A DNA stretch of 64,000 bases from Nonomuraea solani (GCF_900108335.1 NZ_FNVT01000011.1:82218-146217), one strand, 5' to 3'; positions 36,073 to 45,017 are shown, counted from the stretch's first letter. The notes: a model not told the origin generated them from the sequence alone. Program-made: numbers and translations.

Positions 36073-36399
36073 CGGTCATCACCTCCGGTGGACGATGATT
36101 CGTTCATACGCCGAAGGGCTTGACGGAGGAAGGGCCCTCACCCGCAGTGGGTGATTACCGGCTCCGAGGGCGCGGCGACGCTGTGGGCACCCGAGGGGAG
36201 CCGTCGCATGGCGAGACTCGATGCTGAGACAACGCCCGGTGCTTCTGGTGCCGGACCGACGCGAGAAGAGCGGGTCGCGGCGGGCAGAGCCCTTCCGCGC
36301 GTTCCGGCGGGCCTCGTACGTTAGGGATGCCTTAAGGAATCCGTAATCGCGTTCCGTCAGGCTGCGGGCACAGAACAGACCACGACAAGGAGCGGCGAA
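36073..36399. other. Intergenic region upstream of the reductase gene
   Basis: 327 bases between divergent genes without a credible coding frame. It contains the inverted repeat TCACCC-GCAGT-GGGTGA (36138-36154), nearer the hydrolase promoter, and the long palindrome at 36325-36342. Nothing else stands out. Confidence 0.6.
36325..36342. promoter_or_regulatory. 18-bp near-perfect palindrome before the reductase gene
   Basis: GGATGCCTTAAGGAATCC has only one mismatched pair and an 8-bp perfect core CCTTAAGG. It lies 57 bases before the start codon, where an operator would overlap the promoter. Confidence 0.45.
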
Positions 36400-37008
36400 A
36401 TGGCTAGCAAGCTGGTGGTTGGCACCTTCCTCTCACTGGACGGCGTCATGCAGGCTCCCGGTGGGCCCGGCGAGGACGACACCAACGGTTTCCCGCACGG
36501 CGGCTGGGCCGCGCCGCACGTGGACGAGGGGTTCGGGCAGATCATGGGCGAGGTGTTCGAGCAGGCGGACGGCATGCTGCTGGGGCGCAGGTCGTACGAC
36601 ATCCTGGCCTCGCACTGGCCGAACGTGCCCGACGAGGAGGGCGGCGCCAAGATCAACAGCATGCCCAAGTACGTCACCACGCGCACCCCGATGACCGCCG
36701 ACTGGCGTAACACGCGGGTCCTGGTGGGCGAGGCCGCCGAGACGATCGCCGAGCTCAAGAAGAGCACCGACGGGATGATCCTGGTCCAGGGCAGCAGCGA
36801 CCTCGTCCATGCGCTGCAGCGGGCCGAGCTGGTCGACGAGTACCGGCTGCTGATCTTCCCGGTCGTCCTCGGCGAGGGCAAGCGCCTCTTCGCCGAGGGC
36901 ACCGCACCGGCCGGCCTGAAGTTCACCGGCTCAAGGTCCACGGGCGCCGGCGTCGTGTACGTCACCTACGAGTGGACGGGCAAGCCGACCTACGGCTCCG
37001 TCGCCTGA
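36400..37008 (+). CDS. Dihydrofolate-reductase-like protein (RibD C-terminal family)
   Basis: 202 residues, ATG with AAGGAG upstream. It has KLVVGTFLSLDGVMQAPGG at the start, GMLLGRRSYDILASHWP, and ILVQGSSDLVHALQRAELVDEYRLLIFPVVLGEGKRLF, the hallmarks of the YyaP/YwjB-like RibD_C group. These are NADPH-dependent reductases of unknown substrate rather than true folate enzymes; antibiotic or stress links have been suggested for relatives only. It stands alone behind a palindrome. Confidence 0.93.
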   Translation: MASKLVVGTFLSLDGVMQAPGGPGEDDTNGFPHGGWAAPHVDEGFGQIMGEVFEQADGMLLGRRSYDILASHWPNVPDEEGGAKINSMPKYVTTRTPMTADWRNTRVLVGEAAETIAELKKSTDGMILVQGSSDLVHALQRAELVDEYRLLIFPVVLGEGKRLFAEGTAPAGLKFTGSRSTGAGVVYVTYEWTGKPTYGSVA

Positions 37009-37167
37009 CCGGCGTGAACGACGCGGTGGTGCCGTCGGAGTGGCGCTTCGAGGCCGAGGCGCCGCCTGACGGCACCCTCCGAGTCGTCCAGGAGCCCGTG
37101 CCGCGACCGTTCCGCGTGACAACCGGTGGCGGGGTCGTGTGCGCCGTGGGGACTGCCGGAGACCGAG

Positions 37168-37211
37168 ACACCCCAGCGGCGCCGGTCCCCGATCCGGCGC
37201 CGCTGGGGTGT
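37168..37211. terminator. Bidirectional 18-bp hairpin between reductase and HtrA genes
   Basis: An 18-bp perfect stem (left arm ACACCCCAGCGGCGCCGG at 37168-37185, right arm 37194-37211) around TCCCCGAT. It sits between convergent genes and can serve both. The stretch 37009-37167 before it contains a weak open frame from GTG 37014 (NDAVVPSEWRFEAEAPP) that I cannot support as a gene. Confidence 0.8.
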
Positions 37212-37228
37212 GGATTTCCGTTAGACCG

Positions 37229-38449
37229 TTACTTCTTCTCCTCCATGGTCACCGTCACCGTGCTCTCCTTGCCGTCCCGCTGGTAGGTGAGCTCGACCTG
37301 CTGGCCGACCTGGTACCCCCGCACCTGGCCGACGACGGTGTCCCCGCCCGTGACCGCCGTGTTGCCGATCTTGGTGATCAGGTCCCCCTGCTTCAGCCCG
37401 GCCTTCTCGGCAGGACCACCCTTGGTGACCTCGCGGACGAGCGCGCCGGACACGTCGCCGCCGGCCTCGGCGAGGCTCACCCCGAGGTACGCGTGGCTCA
37501 CCGTCCCCTTGCTGATGAGCTGGTCGGACACGTGCTTGGCGGTGTTCACCGGGATCGCGAAGCCGAGGTTGACGCCGTCGGACGCGACCGCGCTGTTGAT
37601 GCCGACCAGCTCGCCGGCCGCGTTCACCAGGGCGCCGCCCGAGTTGCCCGGGTTGATGGCAGCGTCGGTCTGGATCATGCCGCCGAGCGTGGTCGTCTCC
37701 GACGCCTGCTCCTGCCCGCCCATGCCCGGCGGCAACTGCTGCCCGCCCCCGCTGCCGGCGGTCACCGTACGGTCGAGGGCGCTGATGATGCCCGAGGTCA
37801 CCGTGCCGTCCAGCCCGAGCGGGCTGCCGATGGCCAGCACGTCGTCGCCGACCTTGAGCTGGTCGCTGTCGCCGAGCGTCACCTTGGCCAGCCCCGACAC
37901 GCCCTCGGCCCGGATGACCGCCAGGTCGGTGGCCGGGTCGGTGCCGACCACCTTCGCCTTGGCGGTCTTGCCGTCGTTGAACTTCACCGTCAGCTCGCCG
38001 CTCTGCCCGGCCACGACGTGGTTGTTGGTGAGGATCAGCCCGTCCTCCGACAGCACCACCCCGGAGCCCTCGGCGCTCTGCCCCTGGATCATCACCACGG
38101 ACGGCTGCACCTTCTCCGCCACCTGCGCGACCGTGAACTTGTCGGAGGCGTTGTGGAACACCGGGCTCGGCACGGTGGTCTTGGTGACGGCCGGCACCGG
38201 CCGGCTTCCCCCGGCGAAGTACGCGCCCACCGCCCCGCCGCCCAGCGCCGCCGCCGACAGGGCGGTCACGGCGGCCAGCGCCAGCCCGGCGATCGCCTTG
38301 CGGGTGAGGACGAACCCGGCACGCTGCGGCGGTGGAGGCGGCGGCGGGGCCAGCGGGCTCCGGGGGGCGAATCCCCCCGCGGAAGGCGGCGTGTCACCGA
38401 ACTGGCTCCAACCACTCGCTCGCTGCTCGCCCGGCTCGTTCGCGTCCAT
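37229..38449 (-). CDS. HtrA/DegP-like membrane serine protease with PDZ domain
   Basis: 406 residues. A Pro-rich cytoplasmic head (about 1-45) leads to one membrane helix (about 51-80). A trypsin-like domain follows with His144 (TNNHVVAG), Asp175 (ATDLAVI) and Ser270 (GNSGGAL). A PDZ domain occupies about 315-400 (GALVREVTKGGPAEKAGLKQGDLITKIG). This is the actinobacterial HtrA/PepD design: an extracytoplasmic protease for misfolded proteins, often in envelope-stress regulons. A small hydrophobic loop rich in Gly/Gln (about 230-250) is a typical LA-loop variation. Terminated by a strong hairpin. Confidence 0.95.
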   Translation of the reverse strand: MDANEPGEQRASGWSQFGDTPPSAGGFAPRSPLAPPPPPPPQRAGFVLTRKAIAGLALAAVTALSAAALGGGAVGAYFAGGSRPVPAVTKTTVPSPVFHNASDKFTVAQVAEKVQPSVVMIQGQSAEGSGVVLSEDGLILTNNHVVAGQSGELTVKFNDGKTAKAKVVGTDPATDLAVIRAEGVSGLAKVTLGDSDQLKVGDDVLAIGSPLGLDGTVTSGIISALDRTVTAGSGGGQQLPPGMGGQEQASETTTLGGMIQTDAAINPGNSGGALVNAAGELVGINSAVASDGVNLGFAIPVNTAKHVSDQLISKGTVSHAYLGVSLAEAGGDVSGALVREVTKGGPAEKAGLKQGDLITKIGNTAVTGGDTVVGQVRGYQVGQQVELTYQRDGKESTVTVTMEEKK

Positions 38450-38539
38450 GTCATCTCCTCAAGTGCCGATGACAACAAGAGTGGGAGATGGTGCGTAAAT
38501 CCTGGTTAAGCCCAAGATCCCACCTCTCGGCAGGCCCTG

Positions 38540-39178
38540 ATGCCCGCCTTATCGCCGCTGGCAGCGGGTGATCACGGTGGCCGGAAAAATCTTGGGACCG
38601 GGTCCGGACACGGCCATTGCCGACCGATCCGCCGCGAGGTACCAACGAGTCCACCGCACACGCTGTCCGTGCTGCTCCGGTCGCACGCGCCGTGCGACTC
38701 GTCGCTCGGCCGGCGGCTCGACGGCACGTTCGAGGTACGCGACCTCACCACGGCCTTCGCCCAGGGAAGCGGGATGCGGCGCGGAGTGCACGCCGGCGAC
38801 TTCGTCTGGCACGTCGGCGACATCACGTTCACGGTCTTCGAGGGCGCGGGCGCGCCGAGCCCCGGCACGCAGGTGGTCACCTGGGGCGGCAGCACCGGGC
38901 TCATCCTGAACAGGGCCGCCTCGGTGCTGTTCCCGGCTCCGATCGGCCAGGTGGAGGTCACGCTCGTGCACTTCTCCCAGCCGGCGCGGGTCACGGCCTT
39001 CGACTCCGGGGGCAACATCGTGAGCACGGTCACCATGACCGCGCCGCCGGGCGTCACCCAGACGATGACGCTCAACGGGCCGGACATCGGCAAGCTGGAG
39101 ATCGAGTGCCCGCAGGGCGAGACCCTGCTGACCCGCCTGTGCCCGGCCCCTGCCGGGACCGGGCACAGCACCTCCTAG
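38540..39178 (+). CDS. Hypothetical protein with beta-rich C-terminal domain
   Basis: Up to 212 residues; the true start is uncertain because the first 35 codons (GHGHCRPIRR and so on) look non-coding. The part from TLSVLLRSHAPCDSS onward looks like a real domain: FEVRDLTTAFAQGSGMRRGVHAGDFVWHVGD, followed by regular strands (VVTWGGSTGLILNRAAS, VEVTLVHFSQPARVTAFDSGGN) and a paired-Cys end (IECPQGETLLTRLCPA). No family recognised. The stop overlaps that of the convergent sugar isomerase gene by four bases. Confidence 0.55.
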   Translation: MPALSPLAAGDHGGRKNLGTGSGHGHCRPIRREVPTSPPHTLSVLLRSHAPCDSSLGRRLDGTFEVRDLTTAFAQGSGMRRGVHAGDFVWHVGDITFTVFEGAGAPSPGTQVVTWGGSTGLILNRAASVLFPAPIGQVEVTLVHFSQPARVTAFDSGGNIVSTVTMTAPPGVTQTMTLNGPDIGKLEIECPQGETLLTRLCPAPAGTGHSTS

Positions 39179-40068
39179 TACCTGAGTCTGCGCAGGTAGC
39201 GGTATCCGATCTCCGCCGTGCGCCGGGGCGTCACGTCGGGGGTGTCGTTCTCGACGATGTACTCGTTGACCTCGTGCGCGTCGAAGACCCGGCGGAAGTC
39301 GATGGTGCCGGTGCCCAGGTCGGCCATGTCGCCGTCCAGGTGCCGGTCCTTGACGTGATACTGCAGCACACGCTGCGGCGCCCGCCGGATGACGTCGATC
39401 GCGAACCGCACCGGGTCGCGGGCGCCGCGCCCGACGCCGCCGGTGACGGCCCAGTAGATGTCGATCTCCAGGTGGACCAGTCGGGGGTCGAGCTCGCGGG
39501 TGAGCACGTCCCATGGGGTACGGCCGCCGCCGAGGTCGATGGTGAACTCGTGGGCGTGGTTGTGGTAGCCGTACCGCAGTCCGGCCTTTCTGGCGGCGGC
39601 GGCCTCCACGTTCATGCGCTCGGCCCAGCCCTTCCACTCGTCCAGACTGGTCGAGTTCAGGTAGGGCACGACCATGTACTTCTGGCCGAGGGTCACCGCG
39701 TTGGCGATCTTCGTCTCCAGCCCGGCCTGGTCGGTGGTGAGGCCGTCGTGGCTGGAGCTGGCGCGGATGCCGAGGCCGTCGAGGAACTGGCGCAACTGCT
39801 GCGCCGTACGGCCGAAGTAGCCGAGCGCCAGCTCGACCTTCGGGTAGCCGATCTCGGCCAGGTAGGCGAGCGTGGTGTCGTAGTTCTGGGCGAGGTCGTC
39901 GCGGACGGTCCAGAGCTGGATGCTGATCTGGCCGGGCGGAACGCGGTCCCGGCCGTGGGGGTGCGTCGCCGCGGCGGCGGGTGCCGCCCCGGCGACGGCG
40001 GCCGCCCCGAGTCCGAGGCCCGCCGCGGCGAGCAGCGAACGCCTGCTGGGGCCGTAGCCGTAACACAT
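39175..40068 (-). CDS. Tat-exported sugar phosphate isomerase/epimerase-like TIM barrel protein
   Basis: 297 residues from ATG 40068 (GGGAGA upstream). The twin-arginine signal PSRRSLLAAAGLGLGAAAV puts it outside the membrane. The xylose-isomerase-like TIM barrel is clear: ISIQLWTVRDDLAQN, IGYPKVELAL, GLRYGYHNHAHEFT (metal His), LVHLEIDIYW, RVLQYHVKDRH and the terminal IVENDT. Exported members act on oxidised sugars such as 3-keto-glucosides. The PQQ-type sugar dehydrogenase gene ends 11 bases upstream, so an oxidise-then-isomerise/hydrolyse pathway for extracellular sugar is likely. Confidence 0.9.
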   Translation of the reverse strand: MCYGYGPSRRSLLAAAGLGLGAAAVAGAAPAAAATHPHGRDRVPPGQISIQLWTVRDDLAQNYDTTLAYLAEIGYPKVELALGYFGRTAQQLRQFLDGLGIRASSSHDGLTTDQAGLETKIANAVTLGQKYMVVPYLNSTSLDEWKGWAERMNVEAAAARKAGLRYGYHNHAHEFTIDLGGGRTPWDVLTRELDPRLVHLEIDIYWAVTGGVGRGARDPVRFAIDVIRRAPQRVLQYHVKDRHLDGDMADLGTGTIDFRRVFDAHEVNEYIVENDTPDVTPRRTAEIGYRYLRRLRY

Positions 40069-40079
40069 GAGCGATCTCC

Positions 40080-42200
40080 CTAACTCGTGGGCTCGAGTAC
40101 GACCTGGGTGCTGGTCGTCAGCGGCGGCAGGCCGCCGGTGCCCGGGTCCGTGTAGCTGGCCACGAACACTCCGGTGAGGTTGTCTCCCGGGTCGTGGCCG
40201 CCCGGCAGGGTCGTCTGGATCGTGCCCGTGCAACCGCGGGCCGTGGTCTGCGGGTGGCCGTGCTCGTCGTGGCCGAGGATGTAGTCGACGGTCACGTTGG
40301 CGCAGTTCACCGGCTGGTCGTCGGTGACCTGCACCTCGAACTGCACGAGGTCGCCGAAGGCGAACGGCTGGCCGGCGACCGGCCTGACCATCGTCACGAC
40401 CGGCGCGGCGTTGCCGACCACGATCCGTACCGACGTGGCCGCGGACATGCCGGCGGTGTCGGTGACCCTGAGCGTGGCGTTGTACAGACCGTTCTCCCGG
40501 TACGTGTACGTCGCCTGGGGGCTGCGCGAGTCCACCCGGCCGTCGGCGTTGAAGTCCCACGCGTAGCGGAGCCTGTCGCCGTCGGCGTCGGTCGTACCCG
40601 TGCTGGTGAAGTTGACGGTCAGCGGCGCGAGGCCGGCGGTCACCGAGGCCGCGGCCACCGGGGTGGGCGTGTGGTTGCCGGTGTTGCCGATGTAGTCGAT
40701 GCGGGCGAGCTGGGCGTCCGGGTTCTCGCTGAAGAAGCCGTCGCCGTACTCCAGGACGTAGAGCGAGCCCTCAGGGCCGAACTCGATGTCCATCGGGTTG
40801 TCGAAGACGAACGAGGACAGCACGTCCTCGATCCGCCCGTCACGGTGGAACGCCTTGACGTAGTCGCGGGTCCACTCGTAGAAGAGCGGAACTTCGTCGT
40901 AGTACTTGGGCCAGGCCGTCGCCGTGCGGCCGCGGGTGTTGCGGACGTCGAAGTCGTACGCGGGGCCGGCCATCGGGCCGATGCCGCCCGTGCCCAGCGC
41001 GGGGAACTCGGCCGACGCGCCGTAGGAGTACCAGACGTCCGGCTGGACGACCGGTGGCAGCGCGCGCAGGCCGGTGTTGCGGGGTGACTCGTTGACGGGG
41101 GCGGCGCAGTTGAACGTCGCGCCCGACGTCAGGGTCGCGAAGTCGTAGTCGACGTACGGGAGCCGCGCGGTCGCGCAGTAGGGCCACCCGTAGTTGCCGG
41201 CCTTGCGGACGATGGTCCACTTGCCGGTTCCCGACGGGCCGCGCGCCGGGTTGGCCGCGCGCGCGTCAGGTGAGTAGTCGGCCACGTAGAGGTCGCCGTT
41301 GCGCCGGTTCAGCTCGATACGGAACGGGTTGCGCCACCCCATCGCGTAGATCTCCGGCCGGGTGCCCGACGTGCCGGGTTTGAAGAGGTTGCCGCGCGGG
41401 ATCACGTAGGACCCGTTGTCGCGGACCTTGATGCGCAGGATCTTGCCGCGCAGGTCGTTGGTGTTGGCGGAGCTGCGCTGGGCGTCGAACGCCGGGTTGC
41501 GGTCGGCCCGCTCGTCGATCGGGGTGTAGCCGTCTGACTGGAACGGGTTCGTGTCGTCGCCGGTCGACAGGTACAGGTTGCCCGCGGCGTCGAACACGAT
41601 GTCGCCGCCGACGTGGCAGCAGATGCCGCGGTCCACCGGTACGTCCATGATGCGCTGCTCGGTGCGCAGGTCGATGGTGGCCGCGCCGAAGCGGAACCTG
41701 GACAGCCTGATCAGTCCCTTGAAGGGCGCGAAGTCCGCCGGTGTGCCGGTGAACGGGGCGTCGCCCTCGTTGACGTTCGGCGTCGCCGGGTTGTCGACCG
41801 GGGTGTTGAGCGGGGGTGAGTAGTAGAGGTAGACCCAGTCGTCCTTCTTGGAGCCCTTGCCGAAGCCGGGGCTGAGGGCGATGCTCTGCAGTCCTTCCTC
41901 GTCGTGCTGGTAGACGGTGAGCTTGGCGGCCAGCGTGTTGAGGCCGGTCTTCGGGTCGTGTAACCAGACCTCGCCCTTCCTGGTGGTGTGCAGGACTCTG
42001 GAGTCCGGTAACACCGCCAGGTCCATCGGCTCGCCCGGGTTGTCGTTGAGTGTCACCTTCTGGAACTGACTGTCGGGAGGCGGGGCTTGAACGGCTTGTT
42101 GTACGGCTGCTGGTCCGGCTGTTTCCTCGGCTTGTACGGCCGCGGCCGGCATGAGGATCGCCGCAGCAGTCACGGCCACGAACGCGGTTCTCACTCGCAT
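40080..42200 (-). CDS. Secreted PQQ-type sugar dehydrogenase with PKD domain
   Basis: 706 residues with a signal peptide ending near VQAEE (residue 24). The GSDH six-bladed propeller covers about residues 40-490: NPGEPMDLAVLPDSRVLHTTRKGEVWL, QSIALSPGF, GICCHVGGDIVFDAAGNLYLSTGDDTNP and MGWRNPFRIELN. A PKD domain follows (about 530-620; APLTVNFTSTGTTDADGDRLRYAWDFNADG) and a short C-terminal domain with a Cys pair. Members oxidise sugars with PQQ or serve as lectin-like proteins. It is the first gene of a two-gene unit with the sugar isomerase. An inverted repeat lies 54 bases upstream. Confidence 0.88.
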   Translation of the reverse strand: MRVRTAFVAVTAAAILMPAAAVQAEETAGPAAVQQAVQAPPPDSQFQKVTLNDNPGEPMDLAVLPDSRVLHTTRKGEVWLHDPKTGLNTLAAKLTVYQHDEEGLQSIALSPGFGKGSKKDDWVYLYYSPPLNTPVDNPATPNVNEGDAPFTGTPADFAPFKGLIRLSRFRFGAATIDLRTEQRIMDVPVDRGICCHVGGDIVFDAAGNLYLSTGDDTNPFQSDGYTPIDERADRNPAFDAQRSSANTNDLRGKILRIKVRDNGSYVIPRGNLFKPGTSGTRPEIYAMGWRNPFRIELNRRNGDLYVADYSPDARAANPARGPSGTGKWTIVRKAGNYGWPYCATARLPYVDYDFATLTSGATFNCAAPVNESPRNTGLRALPPVVQPDVWYSYGASAEFPALGTGGIGPMAGPAYDFDVRNTRGRTATAWPKYYDEVPLFYEWTRDYVKAFHRDGRIEDVLSSFVFDNPMDIEFGPEGSLYVLEYGDGFFSENPDAQLARIDYIGNTGNHTPTPVAAASVTAGLAPLTVNFTSTGTTDADGDRLRYAWDFNADGRVDSRSPQATYTYRENGLYNATLRVTDTAGMSAATSVRIVVGNAAPVVTMVRPVAGQPFAFGDLVQFEVQVTDDQPVNCANVTVDYILGHDEHGHPQTTARGCTGTIQTTLPGGHDPGDNLTGVFVASYTDPGTGGLPPLTTSTQVVLEPTS

Positions 42201-42253
42201 GCCTCTCTCCTTCGGTCTACTCGGGGAACAAGAGAGGGCAAAGTAACGTGAAT

Positions 42254-42267
42254 GTAACCCGAGTTAC
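42254..42267. promoter_or_regulatory. GTAAC-CCGA-GTTAC inverted repeat
   Basis: A perfect 5-bp inverted repeat; another GTAAC occurs at 42243-42247, so three related half-sites occupy 25 bases upstream of the dehydrogenase gene. Candidate operator. On the other side of this region, TCAATCGG is repeated at 42294-42301 and 42315-42322, 21 bp apart. Confidence 0.4.
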
Positions 42268-42435
42268 GCCGATCGAGGAGGGCCTAATCCCACTCAATCG
42301 GCCACCTTTCGCCTTCAATCGGACTAAGTGCCGGGACTAGGGGCATCCCTGGGGCCGTCCCTGGGGCCATTTCCCGCAGGCCGGAATAGCGTTCGAGGAG
42401 CTGGAGCCGGGCATCTTCGAGATCAGGACGAGCAG

Positions 42436-42729
42436 ATGGCCTCTGTGCGCATCGACTTCACCGATGGCTTCGACGACGACGAGCTGATCGTCAGGGTCAA
42501 CGGCGAGATCGCCTTCCACCGGCTGGACGTGAGCACCAGTCCCCTGATCGGGCTGGCGGACTCCGTCGAGCTCACGCTGCCGCCGGGCGAGCGCGCGGAG
42601 GCGGAGATCGAGCTCCCGGGGCGCGGTGCGGCCACCCGCCTGGACCTGCGCGAGGCACCCCAGATCGCCGTGTCGGTATCCGGTTCCACGCTGTCCCACA
42701 CCGCAGGAACGGAGTTCGGCTACGGCTGA
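42436..42729 (+). CDS. Small acidic protein upstream of the metzincin-like gene
   Basis: 97 residues from ATG 42436; the longer open frame to 42328 lacks a start signal and reads as low-complexity Gly/Pro. The protein is acidic and strand-rich: VRIDFTDGFDDDELIVRVNGEIAFHR, DSVELTLPPGERAEAEIELPGRG and PQIAVSVSGSTLSHTAGTEFGYG, suggesting a small beta-sandwich of the carbohydrate-binding or immunity-like kind. No signal peptide. It ends 44 bases before the metzincin-like gene and is probably cotranscribed with it, so it may be its inhibitor, chaperone or targeting partner. Family not recognised. Confidence 0.7.
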   Translation: MASVRIDFTDGFDDDELIVRVNGEIAFHRLDVSTSPLIGLADSVELTLPPGERAEAEIELPGRGAATRLDLREAPQIAVSVSGSTLSHTAGTEFGYG

Positions 42730-42773
42730 CCCCGTGTGTCGCGCCCGGCAATGACGCCGAGCGAGGAGGACCG

Positions 42774-44978
42774 ATGTCCATTCCATCCGAAGAGCCGCGT
42801 ATCGCCGAAGAGCACGGCACCCCCGACCCGATGTCCGCCTACACCGAGAGCGCCCAGGAGAAGGCGGAGCCCCCGCTGCCGCCATGGTTCTGCGTACGCC
42901 TCGGGCCCGTCAGCGGCCGGTATCAGGGCTACCAGACCACCAACAGGACCAGCGCCCTGGACTGCCGCGTGGACATCGATCCGCGCGGCGGCAACTCGCC
43001 GGTCACCAACCGCGTCAGCGGCGACTTCCACGACGTGTTCACCATCCAGTTGCCCGGGCGGCCGCCGATCATCTGGCGCCGGTACCGCGAGTCGTGGATC
43101 ATCGACGCGCCGCGGGCCCACTGGAGCCGGTGCGACGTGACGATCACCGGTGAGGTGCGGTTCTGGAAGGGCACGCACCCGCTGACGCAGGCGCGCATCA
43201 GAATTCCCTGGGGCACGCTGACCCCGGCCGGGCCCGCGGAGATCACCTTCAGCGAGAACGGGGGCGCCGTCAGGACCTACCACTGCCCGCGCACCTCGGT
43301 GAACTTCCGCGAGATGACGCTCGAGGTCGACGTCTGCAACTCCGTGAACGTGGCTCCGCAACTGCCCGCCTATCACACCCACGCCCACTCCAACCGGCCG
43401 GCGAACGTACCGGGCAGGACGATCACGGTCGAGAGCGCGTACCAGGAGGCCGGGGTCGGGCTCACGGTCAACACCCCCGCCCACACGATCTTCGACGACG
43501 CCAACAGCTCCTTCAGCACCTGGTCGGCCCCCGAACTGCACGACGCCATGGAGACCGCCTTCAGCCAGTTCGCCGGCGGCTGGCCGCGCTGGAGCATGTG
43601 GGGCTTCATGGCCGGCACCTTCGACAACTCCGGCGTCGCCGGGATCATGTTCGACGCGGCCGCCGCGTTCGGCGGGGCGGGCGAGGCTCCGGAACGCCAG
43701 GGCTTCGCGCTCTTCCGCCGCCACTCCTGGTTCAACAACCTGCCCACGGGCGCCCCCGCCAACGACGCCCAGGCCGCCGCGCTGCGCGACTTCCTCTACA
43801 CGTACGTGCACGAGGCCGGTCACGCGTTCAACTTCCTGCACAGCTGGGACAAGGGGCGGCCGGACTCCCTGTCGTGGATGAACTACCCCTGGCGGTACGA
43901 CCTCCGCAACGGCACGGACACGTTCTGGAACCGGTTCCTGTTCCGGTTCGACGACCAGGAGCTCATCCACATGCGGCACGGCGACATGGCCTCCGTCATC
44001 ATGGGCGGCGACGCCTGGTCCAGCGGCGGCCACCTCGAACAGCCGCAGGCCAGCGAGGCGTTCTCGGTCATCGAGGGCCAGCCGCCCGTCGAACTGCTGC
44101 TGCGCGCCGAGCCACCCGTGTACGACCTCATGGAACGCGTTACCGTCGAGGCCCGGCTGCGCAACCTGCTCAACGTGCCCATGGAGATCGACACCAACCT
44201 CGATCCCGCGTACGGCTCCATGTCGGTCTTCATCCAGCGGCCGGACGGCAGGGTGCACCGGTTCGAGCCCATCATGTCCGTGATCGGCATCCCGGAGACG
44301 GCCACCCTCCAGTCGACCGCCACGGCCACGACCGGCGACGACCGCTACAGCCACGAGATCGACCTCACCTACAGCCGCGCCGGGTTCATGTTCACCGACC
44401 CCGGCACGTACCGCATCCGGGCCACCTACCACGGCCCCAGCGGCATCCTGGCGATCTCCAACGTCCTCACCATCCGCGTCCTCACGCCCGCGTCGCGGCA
44501 GGACGAGATCCAGGCCGCCGACTTCTTCACCGACCAGGTCGGGCTGAGCATCGCCCTCGGCGGCTCCGCCTCGCCGCACCTGTCCAAGGGCCTCGAAACC
44601 CTGACGGAGGTGGCGCAGCGGCACGGGGACCGCCTGATCGGCGCGCGGGCGGCCGAAATCCTCACGGGCGCGTACGGCCGCGCCTTCAACCGCGTCACCG
44701 ACTACGAGCAGGGCACGCTGTCCCGCGTCAAGGAGGCCGAACCGCAGCGGGCGATCGAACTCACCCAGCCCGCCCTGGACCTCTACCGCAACTCCTCCGA
44801 CCGCCGGCTCAACCTGGCGTACCACAACCTGGTGCGCAAGCGCGCGGACCTGCTGGCGGAGGCGGACAACGCGGAGCAGGCGCAGCGCGAACTCCGCGAA
44901 CTGCACGACACGCTCGAACAACGCAAGGTCCGCCCGAACGTGCTGGACCAGATCCGCATGCGCCAGGAAAAGACCTGA
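42774..44978 (+). CDS. Metzincin-like metalloprotease of unknown family, no signal peptide
   Basis: 734 residues, ATG with GAGGAGG upstream. The central motif HEAGHAFNFLH supplies His346, Glu347, His350 and His356 in HExxHxxxxxH spacing, and Met369 in SWMNYP could be the Met-turn, so a metzincin-type zinc site is well supported. The first 330 residues are beta-rich. About 430-570 forms an immunoglobulin-like segment (VYDLMERVTVEARLRNLLNVP, then DPGTYRIRATYHGPSGILAISN). The last 150 are helical and TPR-like. There is no signal peptide, which is odd for a metzincin; export by a non-classical route or a cytoplasmic role must be considered. Paired with the 97-residue gene upstream. Confidence 0.75.
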   Translation: MSIPSEEPRIAEEHGTPDPMSAYTESAQEKAEPPLPPWFCVRLGPVSGRYQGYQTTNRTSALDCRVDIDPRGGNSPVTNRVSGDFHDVFTIQLPGRPPIIWRRYRESWIIDAPRAHWSRCDVTITGEVRFWKGTHPLTQARIRIPWGTLTPAGPAEITFSENGGAVRTYHCPRTSVNFREMTLEVDVCNSVNVAPQLPAYHTHAHSNRPANVPGRTITVESAYQEAGVGLTVNTPAHTIFDDANSSFSTWSAPELHDAMETAFSQFAGGWPRWSMWGFMAGTFDNSGVAGIMFDAAAAFGGAGEAPERQGFALFRRHSWFNNLPTGAPANDAQAAALRDFLYTYVHEAGHAFNFLHSWDKGRPDSLSWMNYPWRYDLRNGTDTFWNRFLFRFDDQELIHMRHGDMASVIMGGDAWSSGGHLEQPQASEAFSVIEGQPPVELLLRAEPPVYDLMERVTVEARLRNLLNVPMEIDTNLDPAYGSMSVFIQRPDGRVHRFEPIMSVIGIPETATLQSTATATTGDDRYSHEIDLTYSRAGFMFTDPGTYRIRATYHGPSGILAISNVLTIRVLTPASRQDEIQAADFFTDQVGLSIALGGSASPHLSKGLETLTEVAQRHGDRLIGARAAEILTGAYGRAFNRVTDYEQGTLSRVKEAEPQRAIELTQPALDLYRNSSDRRLNLAYHNLVRKRADLLAEADNAEQAQRELRELHDTLEQRKVRPNVLDQIRMRQEKT

Positions 44979-44990
44979 CCCCTACCGACC

Positions 44991-45017
44991 CCGGGCCCGC
45001 CTCACCACCGGGCCCGG
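44991..45017 (+). terminator. Hairpin after the metzincin-like gene
   Basis: CCGGGCCCG (44991-44999) and CGGGCCCGG (45009-45017) form a perfect 9-bp stem 12 bases after the stop codon. No T-run. Confidence 0.65.

Noticed and set aside
37014..37170. Possible short gene after the RibD/DHFR-like gene
   Set aside because: The frame has somewhat protein-like composition but no ribosome site, and it runs through the terminator hairpin without a proper end.
37139..38509. 456- and 403-codon plus-strand frames opposite htrA
   Set aside because: Shadow frames over a gene with a complete catalytic triad and PDZ domain.
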